The notes: generated by a model not told the origin, from the letters alone. Counted from the stretch's first letter, positions 16,750 to 25,315 are shown. The stretch is 64,000 bases of DNA from Verticiella sediminum (GCF_007558815.1 NZ_VLTJ01000039.1:620001-684000), one strand, 5' to 3'. Numbers and translations: made by a program.

Positions 16750-17958
16750 GTGTTGATTTCAGTGTCCAGAATTGCGTGTGCGCTCGCCGTCGCGGCGGGC
16801 CTGGCCGCGCCCGCGGCGTGGGCCGCCGAGAATGGCGTGATCCGGATCGGGGCGGCAATCAGCCAGAGCGGCGCGCTGTCGCGTGAAGGCGGCTTCCTGC
16901 ACGACGGCTACGAGCTGTGGAAGCAGAAGGTGAACGCCAGCGGCGGCATCACCGTGGGCGGCAAGCCCTACCAGGTGGAGATCATCTACTACGACGACGA
17001 GTCGAAGGCGCAAACCAGCGCGCGCCTGACCGAGAAGCTGATCACGGAAGACGACGTCGACTTTCTGTTCGGCCCGTACTCGTCGGGCATCGGCACGGCC
17101 ACCACCGCGATCGGCGAGCGCTACAGGAAGCTCACCATTGCGCCGATGGCCACGGCCAACAGCATCTACGATCGCGGCTTCAAGTACGTCTTCACCAGCT
17201 CGCCGTTGGCCAACCAGGGCCTGCACTCGGTGCTGGACCTGGCCGGCTCGGTGCAGCCCAAGCCCGCCACCGTGGCCATCGTCGGGCCGGACGACCTCTT
17301 TCCCAACGTGACGGCGGAGGGGGCGGCCCATAAAGCGAAGGCGCTGGGCATGGAAGTGGTGTACCGCACGACGTACCCGAAGACGGTGACCGATCTGTCG
17401 TCAGTCGCCAGCGCGCTGAAGAACGCGGGCGCCGACGTGGTCCTGTCCACGGGCTACACACAGGACTCCATCCTGCTGGTGCGCGCCTTGCGCGACCAGG
17501 GCGTGCGTCCGAAGATGCTGGGCTTTGCCACGGCGATCGCCATCCCCGACTTTCGCGGCTCGCTGGGGCCGGCGGCAGAGAACCTGCTGGGCGCCGAATA
17601 CTGGGTACGCACCCAGACCTATTCGGGTCCGCATTTCAAGGATTCCGAGCAGTACTACCAGGAATTTTCGAAGGCCTTCGGCCGCGCGCCGATCCAGCAC
17701 GCCGCGGCCGGCACCGCCGGCGCGATCGTGCTCGAGATGGCGATCCGCAAGGCCGACAGCCTGGACACCGAGAAGGTTCGCGAGGCGCTGCTGGGCCTCG
17801 AGGGTGAAACCTTTTTCGGCAAGGTGAAGATGGCCGAGAACGGCACCAATCCGCTGGCCAGCCTGGCCGTGCTGCAGATCCGCGAAGGCGAGCCTGCCGT
17901 GGTGTTCCCCGACGCGATCAAGCAGGTGAGTGCGGTCTATCCGCTGCCCGCGCCGTAA
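16750..17958 (+). CDS. ABC transporter substrate-binding protein, LIV/HAAT type (system 2)
   Basis: Second LIV-type periplasmic receptor, 402 residues. GTG 16750 is chosen because GACGAGGTG lies just upstream and the product then starts MLISVSRIACALAVAAGLAAPAAWA, a clean signal peptide of about 25 residues. Mature sequence opens ENGVIRIGAAISQSGALSREGGFLHDGYELWKQ, the LivK-like first strand and helix; FLFGPYSSGIGTATTAIGERYRK is the ligand-site region. The protein differs in sequence from the system 1 receptor, so the two systems probably have different ligands. A 12-bp hairpin separates it from its permease gene, a common arrangement for raising receptor level. Confidence 0.9.
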   Translation: MLISVSRIACALAVAAGLAAPAAWAAENGVIRIGAAISQSGALSREGGFLHDGYELWKQKVNASGGITVGGKPYQVEIIYYDDESKAQTSARLTEKLITEDDVDFLFGPYSSGIGTATTAIGERYRKLTIAPMATANSIYDRGFKYVFTSSPLANQGLHSVLDLAGSVQPKPATVAIVGPDDLFPNVTAEGAAHKAKALGMEVVYRTTYPKTVTDLSSVASALKNAGADVVLSTGYTQDSILLVRALRDQGVRPKMLGFATAIAIPDFRGSLGPAAENLLGAEYWVRTQTYSGPHFKDSEQYYQEFSKAFGRAPIQHAAAGTAGAIVLEMAIRKADSLDTEKVREALLGLEGETFFGKVKMAENGTNPLASLAVLQIREGEPAVVFPDAIKQVSAVYPLPAP

Positions 17959-17967
17959 GCGACGTGC

Positions 17968-17996
17968 GCCGCGCCGGCCCGCAAGGCCGGCGCGGC
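17968..17996 (+). terminator. 12-bp hairpin between binding-protein and permease genes (system 2)
   Basis: Perfect arms GCCGCGCCGGCC (17968-17979) and GGCCGGCGCGGC (17985-17996), loop CGCAA. No T tract follows. Position directly after a solute-binding-protein gene is where stabilising or partial-terminator hairpins are known in other importers (malE-malF is the classic case). Confidence 0.55.
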
Positions 17997-18012
17997 CAAA
18001 CCTGAGGCAACC

Positions 18013-18876
18013 ATGCTCACACAAGCTTTGATCAACGGGCTGCTGCTCGGCGGCCTGTACGGCGTCGCGGCGGTCGGGTTCTCGATCGTGTGGGGCGTGA
18101 TGGGAATCGTGAACCTGGCTCACGGCTCCTTCATCATGCTCGGCGCGTACGTGGCCTATTTCGCCTTCTCGGAATTGGGCATCGACCCCTTCATGGCGAT
18201 TCCGGCCGCGATGCTGCTGCTTTTCATGATGGGGTACGCGTTGCAGGTGGTCTGCCTCAACCGCGTGATGCGCACGAACCCCATGCTGTCGCTGTCGCTC
18301 ACCTTCGGGCTGGACCTGGTGCTGATCAACGTCGCGATGCTGCTCTTCACGACCGACTTCCGGCTGGTGAATACCGCCTATAGCGGCCAGGCTCTGCGGT
18401 TCATGGACGCAACCGTGCCGTACGACCGGTTGGCCACCTTCAGCATCGCCGTGCTGCTGGCGGGCCTCTTCTTCTGGTTCCTTCGCCATACGCGTCCGGG
18501 TTACGCCATCCTCGCCACCGCGCTCGACCGGCAGACCGTTCCGCTGATGGGCATCAATCCTTCGCGCGTGTATGCGCTCACCGCGGGGCTTGGCGCGGCG
18601 CTGGCGGGCGGCGCCGGCTGCCTGGCCAGCATGGTGTTTCCGATCTCGCCGACCATGGGGATTTCATTCCTGGGGTCGGCCTTCGTCGTCACCATCCTGG
18701 GAGGCGTGGGCAGCGTGGAGGGCGCGGTGATCGGCGGTCTGCTGTACGGCCTGGTGCAGTCGTTCGCGTCGTATTTCCTGGGGGTGTCGTACCAGGAGGT
18801 GGTCGCGTTCTCGGTTTTCCTCGCAATCCTGGTCTTGCGCCCTCAAGGGCTGCTCGGCAGACAATTCTACGGCTGA
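18013..18876 (+). CDS. LIV-type ABC transporter permease, LivH-like (system 2)
   Basis: Channel subunit of 287 residues. MLTQALINGLLLGGLYGVAAVGFSIVWGVMGIVNLAHGSFIMLGAY is the LivH signature; about eight helices follow, with GGVGSVEGAVIGGLLYGLVQS before the C-terminal FLAILVLRPQGLLGRQFYG. TTGAGGCAACC-type purines precede the ATG. It pairs with the LivM-like protein 9 bases downstream. Confidence 0.93.
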   Translation: MLTQALINGLLLGGLYGVAAVGFSIVWGVMGIVNLAHGSFIMLGAYVAYFAFSELGIDPFMAIPAAMLLLFMMGYALQVVCLNRVMRTNPMLSLSLTFGLDLVLINVAMLLFTTDFRLVNTAYSGQALRFMDATVPYDRLATFSIAVLLAGLFFWFLRHTRPGYAILATALDRQTVPLMGINPSRVYALTAGLGAALAGGAGCLASMVFPISPTMGISFLGSAFVVTILGGVGSVEGAVIGGLLYGLVQSFASYFLGVSYQEVVAFSVFLAILVLRPQGLLGRQFYG

Positions 18877-18885
18877 GGAGCCATC

Positions 18886-19860
18886 ATGAGTTCCATTCCT
18901 GTGGCCGCTGCGCGGCAATACCGGCGGCATGCTGCGCTGGTGCTCGCCGGTGTCGCCATCGTCGCCGGCGCGCTGCTTCCGGCACTCGTGAGCCCGTACT
19001 GGCTCCGCATCCTCACCAGCATGTTCATGTATGCGGCGCTCGCGCAGGCGCTGAACGTGATCGTCGGATTCGCGGGCTATCACGCCTTCGGCAACGTCTC
19101 TTGGTTCGGCTCCGGCGCCTATATTGCCAGCAGCCTGATCCTCTCGGGCTTCGGCCTGCCCGCAGCGCTGCTGGCAGGCACACTGGGCTCGGGCCTGCTG
19201 GCGTTCGTGATCGGCTGGCCGCTGCTGCGCCTGACCGGGCACTACTTCGCCATCGCCACGGTGGTGCTCAGCCTGGCGGCCATCGAGATCACGCTGAACC
19301 TGCATGGCATCACCGGTGGCGCGGCAGGGGTGACGCTGCCGATCAGCGAGCTCTCGCCCGCCGAGTTCTACAACCAGGTCGCCTACATGATGTACGGCGT
19401 GATGGTGTTTTCGTGCGTGGTGGTGTGGTGGCTGTCGCGCAGCCGTCTGGGCTACGCCTTGCGCGCGCTGCGCGACAGCGAACGCGGCGCCCAGGTCATG
19501 GGGGTGAACACCACGCTGGCCAAGATGACCGCATGGGCCATCAGCGGCGCCCTCACCGGGCTGGCCGGCGGCATCTGGGCGTACTGGATGACGTTCATCG
19601 AACCCGTCACCGCCTTCGACGTGCAGATCACGGTCAAGGCCTACATCATGATGCTGATGGGCGGCATGGGCACCGTGGCAGGCCCCATCCTGGGCGCGTT
19701 CTTCCTCGAGTTCGTCTCCACCGTCATCTGGGGCCAGTTCCTGAAGGTGCACATGATGGTGCTGGGTCTTCTCATCATCGTGGTGGTCATGTTCATGCCC
19801 GACGGCTTTCTGAAATACCTGCGGCATTTCGCCGCCCGCATCCGGCGCGACGAGCCATGA
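18886..19860 (+). CDS. LIV-type ABC transporter permease, LivM-like (system 2)
   Basis: Channel subunit of 324 residues, the plain LivM length without the N-terminal extension of system 1. YAALAQALNVIVGFAGYHAFGNVSWFGSGAY at about 47-77 and LLRLTGHYFAIATVVLSLAAIEITLNLHGITGG at about 112-144 are the conserved blocks; GGMGTVAGPILGAFFLEFVS follows near 265. The stop overlaps the ATPase start (ATGA). Confidence 0.93.
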   Translation: MSSIPVAAARQYRRHAALVLAGVAIVAGALLPALVSPYWLRILTSMFMYAALAQALNVIVGFAGYHAFGNVSWFGSGAYIASSLILSGFGLPAALLAGTLGSGLLAFVIGWPLLRLTGHYFAIATVVLSLAAIEITLNLHGITGGAAGVTLPISELSPAEFYNQVAYMMYGVMVFSCVVVWWLSRSRLGYALRALRDSERGAQVMGVNTTLAKMTAWAISGALTGLAGGIWAYWMTFIEPVTAFDVQITVKAYIMMLMGGMGTVAGPILGAFFLEFVSTVIWGQFLKVHMMVLGLLIIVVVMFMPDGFLKYLRHFAARIRRDEP

Positions 19861-20627
19861 ACTATCTTCTGGACATTCAGGACGTCTCTCTGTATTTCGG
19901 CGGGGTGCGCGCGCTCGGCGACGTGACCCTGGGCGTGGAGCAGGGCGAGGTGCTCGGCCTGATCGGGCCCAACGGGGCGGGCAAGACGACGCTCATGAAC
20001 GCGATCTCGGGCATCTATCGTCCCACCGCCGGGCGCATCGCGTTCGGGCGCAGGGTCATCTCCGATCAGCCGCCGCATCGCATCGCCAAGCTGGGCATCG
20101 GGCGCACCTTCCAGGTCGTGCAGCCGTTCGCCAACCTGTCGGTGCTCGAGAACGTGGCGGTGGGCGCGATGTTCGCGGGTACGCGCGGCGTGCTGGGCAG
20201 CCGCGCGCAGGCCATGAGGATGGCGGGCATCGCCCTCGAGCGGGTGGGGCTGAGCGGCCGGGCCGACATGCTGCCCGGACAGCTCACGCTGTCCAACCGC
20301 AAGCGGCTGGAGCTGGCGCGCGCGCTCTCCACCAATCCCAGCCTGCTGCTGCTCGACGAGGTGATGGCAGGCCTGAATCACTCCGAGATCGGCGGCCTGG
20401 TGAACCTGATCCAGAAGATCCGCCGCGACGGCACCACGGTCATCGTGATCGAACACGTCATGCGAGCGATCCTGGCGGTGTGCGACCGGATCGCAGTCCT
20501 GCAATCGGGCTCGATCATCACCGTGGGCGATCCCGCGGCCGTCATCAGCGATCCGCGCGTGATCGGCGCATACCTCGGCAACCGCTTCGTCGAGCGCCAG
20601 AAACGCAAAGCTCTGGAGGTGGCATGA
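19857..20627 (+). CDS. LIV-type ABC transporter ATP-binding protein, LivG-like (system 2)
   Basis: ATPase of 256 residues starting at the ATGA overlap. Walker A GPNGAGKTT at 37-45, GRTFQVVQPFANLSVLENVAVGA in the middle. The signature helix reads LTLSNRKRLELARAL, further from LSGGQ than most LivG proteins, and Walker B is LLLLDEVMAGL with Val in place of the usual Pro after Asp-Glu. Such drift is known in a subgroup of LivG proteins, and the catalytic Glu is retained. It should work with the LivF-like ATPase that follows. Confidence 0.92.
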   Translation: MNYLLDIQDVSLYFGGVRALGDVTLGVEQGEVLGLIGPNGAGKTTLMNAISGIYRPTAGRIAFGRRVISDQPPHRIAKLGIGRTFQVVQPFANLSVLENVAVGAMFAGTRGVLGSRAQAMRMAGIALERVGLSGRADMLPGQLTLSNRKRLELARALSTNPSLLLLDEVMAGLNHSEIGGLVNLIQKIRRDGTTVIVIEHVMRAILAVCDRIAVLQSGSIITVGDPAAVISDPRVIGAYLGNRFVERQKRKALEVA

Positions 20628-20689
20628 GCGCCCACGGGGGGTGCTCCTGCCGCGGGGAGGAGCTGGCGCAGCGACCGGAGGGTAGTCAA

Positions 20690-21409
20690 ATGAGCTTTCT
20701 GTCCATCGAGAATCTGAACACCTTCTATGGCGATACCCAGGTGCTCTGGGATATCGACATGACCGTGGGTCCCGGCGAGCTGGTGGCCCTGGTGGGCGCG
20801 AACGGGGCGGGCAAGACCACGCTGCTGCGCACGCTCACCGGGCTGCTGGCCGCGCGCTCGGGCCGCATCCTGTTCAAGGGCGAGGACTTGACCGCGTTGC
20901 CGCCGGAGCAGCGCCTGTCTCGGGGCGTGGCCATGGTGCCCGAGGGCAGGCGCCTATTCGCGGGCCTCACTGTCGAGCAGAACCTGCGGCTGGGCGCTTA
21001 CCTGCGCCGCGACCACGCCGACATCGCGTTCGACCTGCAGCGCATCTACGAGTACTTTCCGCGCCTTGGCGAGCTGCGCCGGCGCGTCTCCGGGCATCTG
21101 TCGGGCGGTGAGCAGCAGATGTGCGCGGTGGGCCGCGCGCTCATGGGACGCCCGCAGTTGCTGCTGGTCGACGAGATGTCGCTGGGGCTGGCGCCGGTGA
21201 TCGTCGATCGGCTGGCCGAGGTCCTGATCGGCATCAACAAGGCGTTCGAGACCGCGATCGTGGTGGTGGAGCAGGACGTGGAACTGGCGCTGGAGATGGC
21301 GTCCCGCGCCTATGCGCTGGAAACCGGACGCGTCGTGATGCACGGCCCGGCCGAGGAACTGCTGAACCAGGGAGATATCCAGGCCGCCTACCTGGGGCAT
21401 ATCGACTGA
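20690..21409 (+). CDS. LIV-type ABC transporter ATP-binding protein, LivF-like (system 2)
   Basis: ATPase of 239 residues: Walker A GANGAGKTT at 36-44, VPEGRRLFAGLTVEQNL, signature LSGGEQQMCAVGRAL, Walker B LLLVDEMSLGL. I chose ATG 20690 (site GGAGGG about 8 bases upstream), which gives the normal LivF opening MSFLSIENL. A competing ATG at 20624 overlaps the previous stop as ATGA, has GGAGGT before it, and would add 22 residues beginning MSAHGGCSCRG; that segment has no family counterpart that I know and reads like translated GC-rich spacer. Confidence 0.9.
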   Translation: MSFLSIENLNTFYGDTQVLWDIDMTVGPGELVALVGANGAGKTTLLRTLTGLLAARSGRILFKGEDLTALPPEQRLSRGVAMVPEGRRLFAGLTVEQNLRLGAYLRRDHADIAFDLQRIYEYFPRLGELRRRVSGHLSGGEQQMCAVGRALMGRPQLLLVDEMSLGLAPVIVDRLAEVLIGINKAFETAIVVVEQDVELALEMASRAYALETGRVVMHGPAEELLNQGDIQAAYLGHID

Positions 21410-21426
21410 TTCGCGGCACGGCGGGC

Positions 21427-21466
21427 GGCCGGCGGCGACCTTTCAACGGGGGGGGCGCCGCCGGCC
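21427..21466. terminator. 11-bp hairpin between convergent genes
   Basis: Perfect arms GGCCGGCGGCG (21427-21437) and CGCCGCCGGCC (21456-21466) with an 18-base loop. It sits between the end of importer system 2 (plus strand) and the end of the oxygenase gene (minus strand), the expected place for a shared terminator, though neither side shows a strong T run. Confidence 0.5.
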
Positions 21467-21480
21467 TTACTGCGCAACGC

Positions 21481-22506
21481 TCAGTGGAGCCGGTCGAACA
21501 GCGACACGAGTACGCTGCGCGGGCCCGAGAACGCCCGGCGGCCGTGCGCGTAATGGATGTTGTCCAGGATCATGATGTCGCTGGGCAGCAGGGCAGCCGG
21601 GTGCTCGGCCTCGTGCAGGATGCGGTAGACGTGCAGGGCATCGGCCTCGGGAACGGGGTCGCCGTTGCCCAGCACCATCGTGTCGAGCATCTGGGGATTG
21701 TGCCGGCGCGCGTGCGCCAGCGCCTCGTACTCATCGACGCGGCCGTCCTGCAAGGCCCACGCCATCATGCAGACCGGCGAGAAGAAGTGGGCGAAGTTGC
21801 TCCAGGCGTACTCGCCGGTCACCGGGTGGCGGCGCACCGGCGGCACCAGATCCTGCCAGACATGCAGAATCTCGCCGTCTGCCTGCCACTGGGCCTGCCA
21901 ACCCTTCTCGCCGACGATGCGGTCGACCTCGCGCTTGTCTTGCGTGGCGAAGACTTCGGTCCAAGGTTTCTGGAATCCCGGCTTCAGGTGCGCATTCTCC
22001 GGCGACGGGATGGCCCGGCGCAACTGCAGGCCATGCCGCTCGCAGAGGTCCCGAAAGCCGCGCGGAATCCTGCCTAGAACCTTGCGCATGTCCGCGATGG
22101 TGGTCTGGCCGCCATGCGCCGCGGGCTGTTCGCTGAAGAAGGCGATCCGGTCTGGCGGGCGGGCGGTGTAGGCCATCTCCTGGTGCAGGGCGATCGACCA
22201 GCCGGGCGGCGTGTCGGTGGCCGTCATGACCTTGCGGCGTACCACCGTGCGCGGCGAGGTGCCGCCCACGTAGTCGTGCTGGTGCGGCGCCACCACGCTG
22301 ATGGCCTCGTCGAATGCGTCGGCGTCGGCCAGGCAGGTCAGCCCGCGCAGCACCACGCCACCCTCGCGGTCCAGCGTGGCCTCGATGTCGTGCACGTGTC
22401 CGGCCAGCCATTCGAGCGTTTCCTCTCGCGTGGGCGCCCGGCTGTCCTGCGGCATCCACACGGGCAGGCTGCCTTCGCGTTGTAATGCTGTCGTGGCCAT
22501 TCTCAT
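21481..22506 (-). CDS. TauD/TfdA family dioxygenase (SyrP-like)
   Basis: Non-haem Fe(II)/2-oxoglutarate-dependent oxygenase of 341 residues. The iron-binding facial triad is seen as H108-x-E110 (ALHQEMAY) and H321 (NIHYAHGRRAF), with R331-like Arg of the 2-oxoglutarate site nearby (FSGPRSVLVSL). The HxE variant and HQEMAY wording match the clavaminate synthase/SyrP-like branch, whose members hydroxylate amino acids or peptide-bound residues. ATG 22506 has AGGAG 7 bases upstream; a second ATG two codons later is possible. It lies 10 bases after the aldolase gene and ends the ggt-like unit. Confidence 0.85.
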   Translation of the reverse strand: MRMATTALQREGSLPVWMPQDSRAPTREETLEWLAGHVHDIEATLDREGGVVLRGLTCLADADAFDEAISVVAPHQHDYVGGTSPRTVVRRKVMTATDTPPGWSIALHQEMAYTARPPDRIAFFSEQPAAHGGQTTIADMRKVLGRIPRGFRDLCERHGLQLRRAIPSPENAHLKPGFQKPWTEVFATQDKREVDRIVGEKGWQAQWQADGEILHVWQDLVPPVRRHPVTGEYAWSNFAHFFSPVCMMAWALQDGRVDEYEALAHARRHNPQMLDTMVLGNGDPVPEADALHVYRILHEAEHPAALLPSDIMILDNIHYAHGRRAFSGPRSVLVSLFDRLH

Positions 22507-22516
22507 GCCTGTGCTC

Positions 22517-23299
22517 CTAGACAATGTCGACGTAGCGGATGCCGGCGCGCCGCAGAATGGCATCGAACATCAGCCGCCCCGGCTGCCCGCCCAGCGTCAT
22601 CGGCCGGAAGTGTTCCGCGTTGCGCTCCAGCACGTCCTGCCGGATGGCCAGGTTCGGCGTGTTCATCGCGTCACAGGTGACCTGCACTTCGCATGCTCGC
22701 TGCAGAAACCACATCGTCTGCAACGCGGCCGGCACGCTGGCGCCGCACACGAGCGGACCGTGATTGCGAAGAATCAGCACATTGCGCTCGCCCAGGCTGG
22801 CCACCAGACGTGGACACTCCCCGGGGTTGGTGGTGACGCCTTCGAAGGCGTGATAGGCCACCTGCCCATACACCAGCGCCGCGTAGAAGTTGTCGAAGCG
22901 CAGCCCGCCTTCCTGGCAGGCCACCGAAACCGTCGCGGTGGTGTGGGTGTGCATCACACAATGGGCGTCGTGGCGCGCCGAATGGACGGCGCTGTGGATC
23001 ACGAATCCCGCCGGGTTCAGCGGATAGGGCGACGCGTCGATCTTGTTGCCATGGCGGTCGATCTTGACGAGGTTGGTGGCGGTCACCTCGCTGTAGTGCA
23101 ATCCATACGGGTTGATGAGATAGTGCGGGTTGCTTTCGTCGCCGCCGGGAACCCGCAGCGTGATGTGGTTGAAGATCATTTCCGACCAGCCCAGCCAGTC
23201 GAACAGGCGATAGCAGGCGGCCAGTTCCAGCCGGCACTGCCATTCGCCCTCGTTCATTCCCGCGGGACGCAGATCGGCAGCGCTTTCCAAGGCATTCAT
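22517..23299 (-). CDS. class II aldolase/adducin family protein
   Basis: Zinc-dependent aldolase-type protein of 260 residues. Metal ligands H117 and H119 (CVMHTHTT) and H180 (LRNHGPLVCG) are present, with NHITLRVPG near 44-52 and a Ser/Gly-rich phosphate or carboxylate-binding part (LINPYGLHYSEVTATNLVKID). It may split a hydroxy-carboxylate or act as a decarboxylase, as many members do; the substrate is unknown. It shares its transcription unit with the ggt-like gene upstream (167-base gap) and the oxygenase downstream (10-base gap). The gap upstream carries the 27-bp motif, so it may have its own promoter. Confidence 0.83.
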   Translation of the reverse strand: MNALESAADLRPAGMNEGEWQCRLELAACYRLFDWLGWSEMIFNHITLRVPGGDESNPHYLINPYGLHYSEVTATNLVKIDRHGNKIDASPYPLNPAGFVIHSAVHSARHDAHCVMHTHTTATVSVACQEGGLRFDNFYAALVYGQVAYHAFEGVTTNPGECPRLVASLGERNVLILRNHGPLVCGASVPAALQTMWFLQRACEVQVTCDAMNTPNLAIRQDVLERNAEHFRPMTLGGQPGRLMFDAILRRAGIRYVDIV

Positions 23300-23372
23300 A
23301 ACGGGGCTCCATGCGAGACCCGGCCGCAGTCGGGGCCGGTCGCGGCAAAGGCCGCCGGCAAAGTCTGCGCCG

Positions 23373-23399
23373 CCGTCCGGCGGCTCGAAAGAACCAATC
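23373..23399 (-). repeat. 27-bp motif, copy 2 (upstream of aldolase gene)
   Basis: Reads GATTGGTTCTTTCG at its start on the minus strand and points at the aldolase gene, whose ATG is 73 bases further on. Four of 27 bases differ from copy 1 at 9721-9747. It lies in the 167-base spacer after the gamma-glutamyltransferase-like gene. Confidence 0.5.
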
Positions 23400-23466
23400 C
23401 GGCGGGCCGGTGAATACCACTCTCGCCGGCGCCGGCCGTGCCGCCGGCGGCGGCGGGCCGGGCCTC

Positions 23467-25239
23467 TCAGCGTCCTACCGCATACCCCTGCATTCCGCGG
23501 GGGTTGGCGCCACCGTACATCTGTCCGTCGGGCTCGATGCGCGCCGCGCTCAGGCGGCCTTCGGACCAGTCGTCGCCCTTGCTGGCCAGGTGCCCGGCGT
23601 CCCGCAGCGCTTGCAGGACCGCGTCCGCGTAGCGTCCTTCGATCACCACTTTGCCGGGCGCCTCGAGGCGCGGCCAGAAGCTGCTGGGCCAGTGCTCGGT
23701 ATGGAAACTGGGCGCGTCGATCGCCTGCTGGATGTTCATGCCGTGCGCGACCATGCGCAGAAAGAATGTGAGCGACCACTGGTCCTGCTGCTCGCCGCCC
23801 GGCGTGCCGAAGGCCATCCACGCCCTGCCGTCGCGCAGGGCGAAGCTGGGCGTGAGCGTGGTGCGCGGCCGCTTGTGCGGCGCGAGCGTGTTGGGCAGGC
23901 CGGGCGTGAGGGAGAACATCTGGCCGCGCGTGCTCAGGCAGAAGCCGAGTTCCGGAATCACCGGCGACGACTGCAGCCAGCCTCCCGAGGGCGTGGCGCT
24001 CACCATGTTGCCCCAGCGGTCGATCACGTCCAGGTGGCAGGTGTCGCCGCGCTTGACGCCGAGCCGCGCCACGGTCGGCTCGCCGGCGCCGGCCGCCGTG
24101 GCCGGGCCGGCCGTGGCGCGCTGCTCGATGAAGGCACGCATGCCGGGCACCTGGCCGGGCCGCAGCGCCATGGACGCCCGGGTGCCGACGAGGGCAGCCC
24201 GCCCGGCGTTGTACGTGTCCGAGAGTAGGACGTCGAGGGGCACCTCGACGAAGTCGGGGTCGCCGTAGTAGGCCTCCCGATCGGCGTAGGCGAGCTTGGC
24301 GCATTCGACCACGGTGTGGATGAATTCCGGGCCGAGGGGGTCCATCGCGGCGACGTCAAAATGGCGCAGCAGGGCGAGCTGCTGCAGGAACACCGGCCCC
24401 TGGCTCCAGGGGCCGCACTTGAGCACCGTGCACGGGCCGTAGTCGTAGGTGAGCGCAGGCTCCACCGGGGCCCGCCAGCGCGCGCAGTCGTCGGCCGTCA
24501 GGAAGCCGGGATGGCGCCGGCCGGATACGTCCATCAGCTCCTGCTCCCGGTAGAAGCGGCCGATGGCCTCGGCCACGAAGCCCCGGTACCAGGCGTCGCG
24601 AGCGGCGTCGATGCGCGCCTCGCGGTTCGGTGCGCCGGCCGACTCGCGCAGCAGCCGTTCCCACGTCGCCGCCAGGGCGGGCCGGGCAAACAGGCTGCCC
24701 GCCCCGGGCACTTTGCCGTGGGGCAGGAACACCTCGGCCGAGCTGGGCCAGTGCTGCTCGAACAGCGTGCGCACGCTCTCGATCGCCGCGCTGACGTTGG
24801 GCACGATGTGCACGCCGTCCCGGGCGTAGCCGATGGCGTAGGCGAGCACGTCGCGCAGTTCCCAGGTGCCCCAGTCGCGCAGCATCAGCAGCCAGGCGTC
24901 GAACGCTCCCGGCACGACCGCCGGCAGCAGTCCGGTGGCCGGGATCAGGTCCAGGCCGAGCTCGCCGAACCGCTCGACGGTGGCCGCGCCGGGCGCCCCC
25001 GCCTGGCCGCAGACAACGTGCTGCGTACCGGTGCGCGCGGCATGCAGGATGATCGGCACGTCGCCGCCCGGCCCGTTCAGGTGCGGTTCGGCGACCTGCA
25101 GGGTGAAACCGGCCGCGACCGCGGCATCGAAGGCGTTGCCGCCCCGCTCGAGGACGGCCATCGCGACCTGGCTGGCGATCCAGTGGGTACTGCAGGCCAC
25201 GCCGAAGGTGGCGGCGATTTCGGGGCGTGTCGTGAACAT
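23467..25239 (-). CDS. gamma-glutamyltransferase-like Ntn hydrolase
   Basis: Gamma-glutamyltranspeptidase family protein of 590 residues. The nucleophile for self-cleavage and catalysis is expected at T400 (RGDTCHLDVIDRWGN), splitting it into a large and a small chain. GGNAFDAAVAAGFTLQVAEPHLNGPGGD near 33-60 and FGTPGGEQQDQ in the small chain are conserved substrate-binding parts. No signal peptide is seen, unlike classical periplasmic Ggt, so it is probably cytoplasmic, like the acylase and YwrD-type branches. First gene of the minus-strand unit and divergent from the Rieske unit. It may remove a glutamyl or acyl group from a compound metabolised here. Confidence 0.87.
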   Translation of the reverse strand: MFTTRPEIAATFGVACSTHWIASQVAMAVLERGGNAFDAAVAAGFTLQVAEPHLNGPGGDVPIILHAARTGTQHVVCGQAGAPGAATVERFGELGLDLIPATGLLPAVVPGAFDAWLLMLRDWGTWELRDVLAYAIGYARDGVHIVPNVSAAIESVRTLFEQHWPSSAEVFLPHGKVPGAGSLFARPALAATWERLLRESAGAPNREARIDAARDAWYRGFVAEAIGRFYREQELMDVSGRRHPGFLTADDCARWRAPVEPALTYDYGPCTVLKCGPWSQGPVFLQQLALLRHFDVAAMDPLGPEFIHTVVECAKLAYADREAYYGDPDFVEVPLDVLLSDTYNAGRAALVGTRASMALRPGQVPGMRAFIEQRATAGPATAAGAGEPTVARLGVKRGDTCHLDVIDRWGNMVSATPSGGWLQSSPVIPELGFCLSTRGQMFSLTPGLPNTLAPHKRPRTTLTPSFALRDGRAWMAFGTPGGEQQDQWSLTFFLRMVAHGMNIQQAIDAPSFHTEHWPSSFWPRLEAPGKVVIEGRYADAVLQALRDAGHLASKGDDWSEGRLSAARIEPDGQMYGGANPRGMQGYAVGR

Positions 25240-25315
25240 CGAGGGGGCTCCCAGGATCGGATGCGGCGCGCGCGCCGGACAGGCAGATAAGCGTATGCCC
25301 GATCCGGCGAAGTGG

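Noticed and set aside
23440-23466. GC-rich inverted patches after the ggt-like gene
   Set aside because: Too many overlapping GCC/GGC runs to define one stem; could be chance in this composition.
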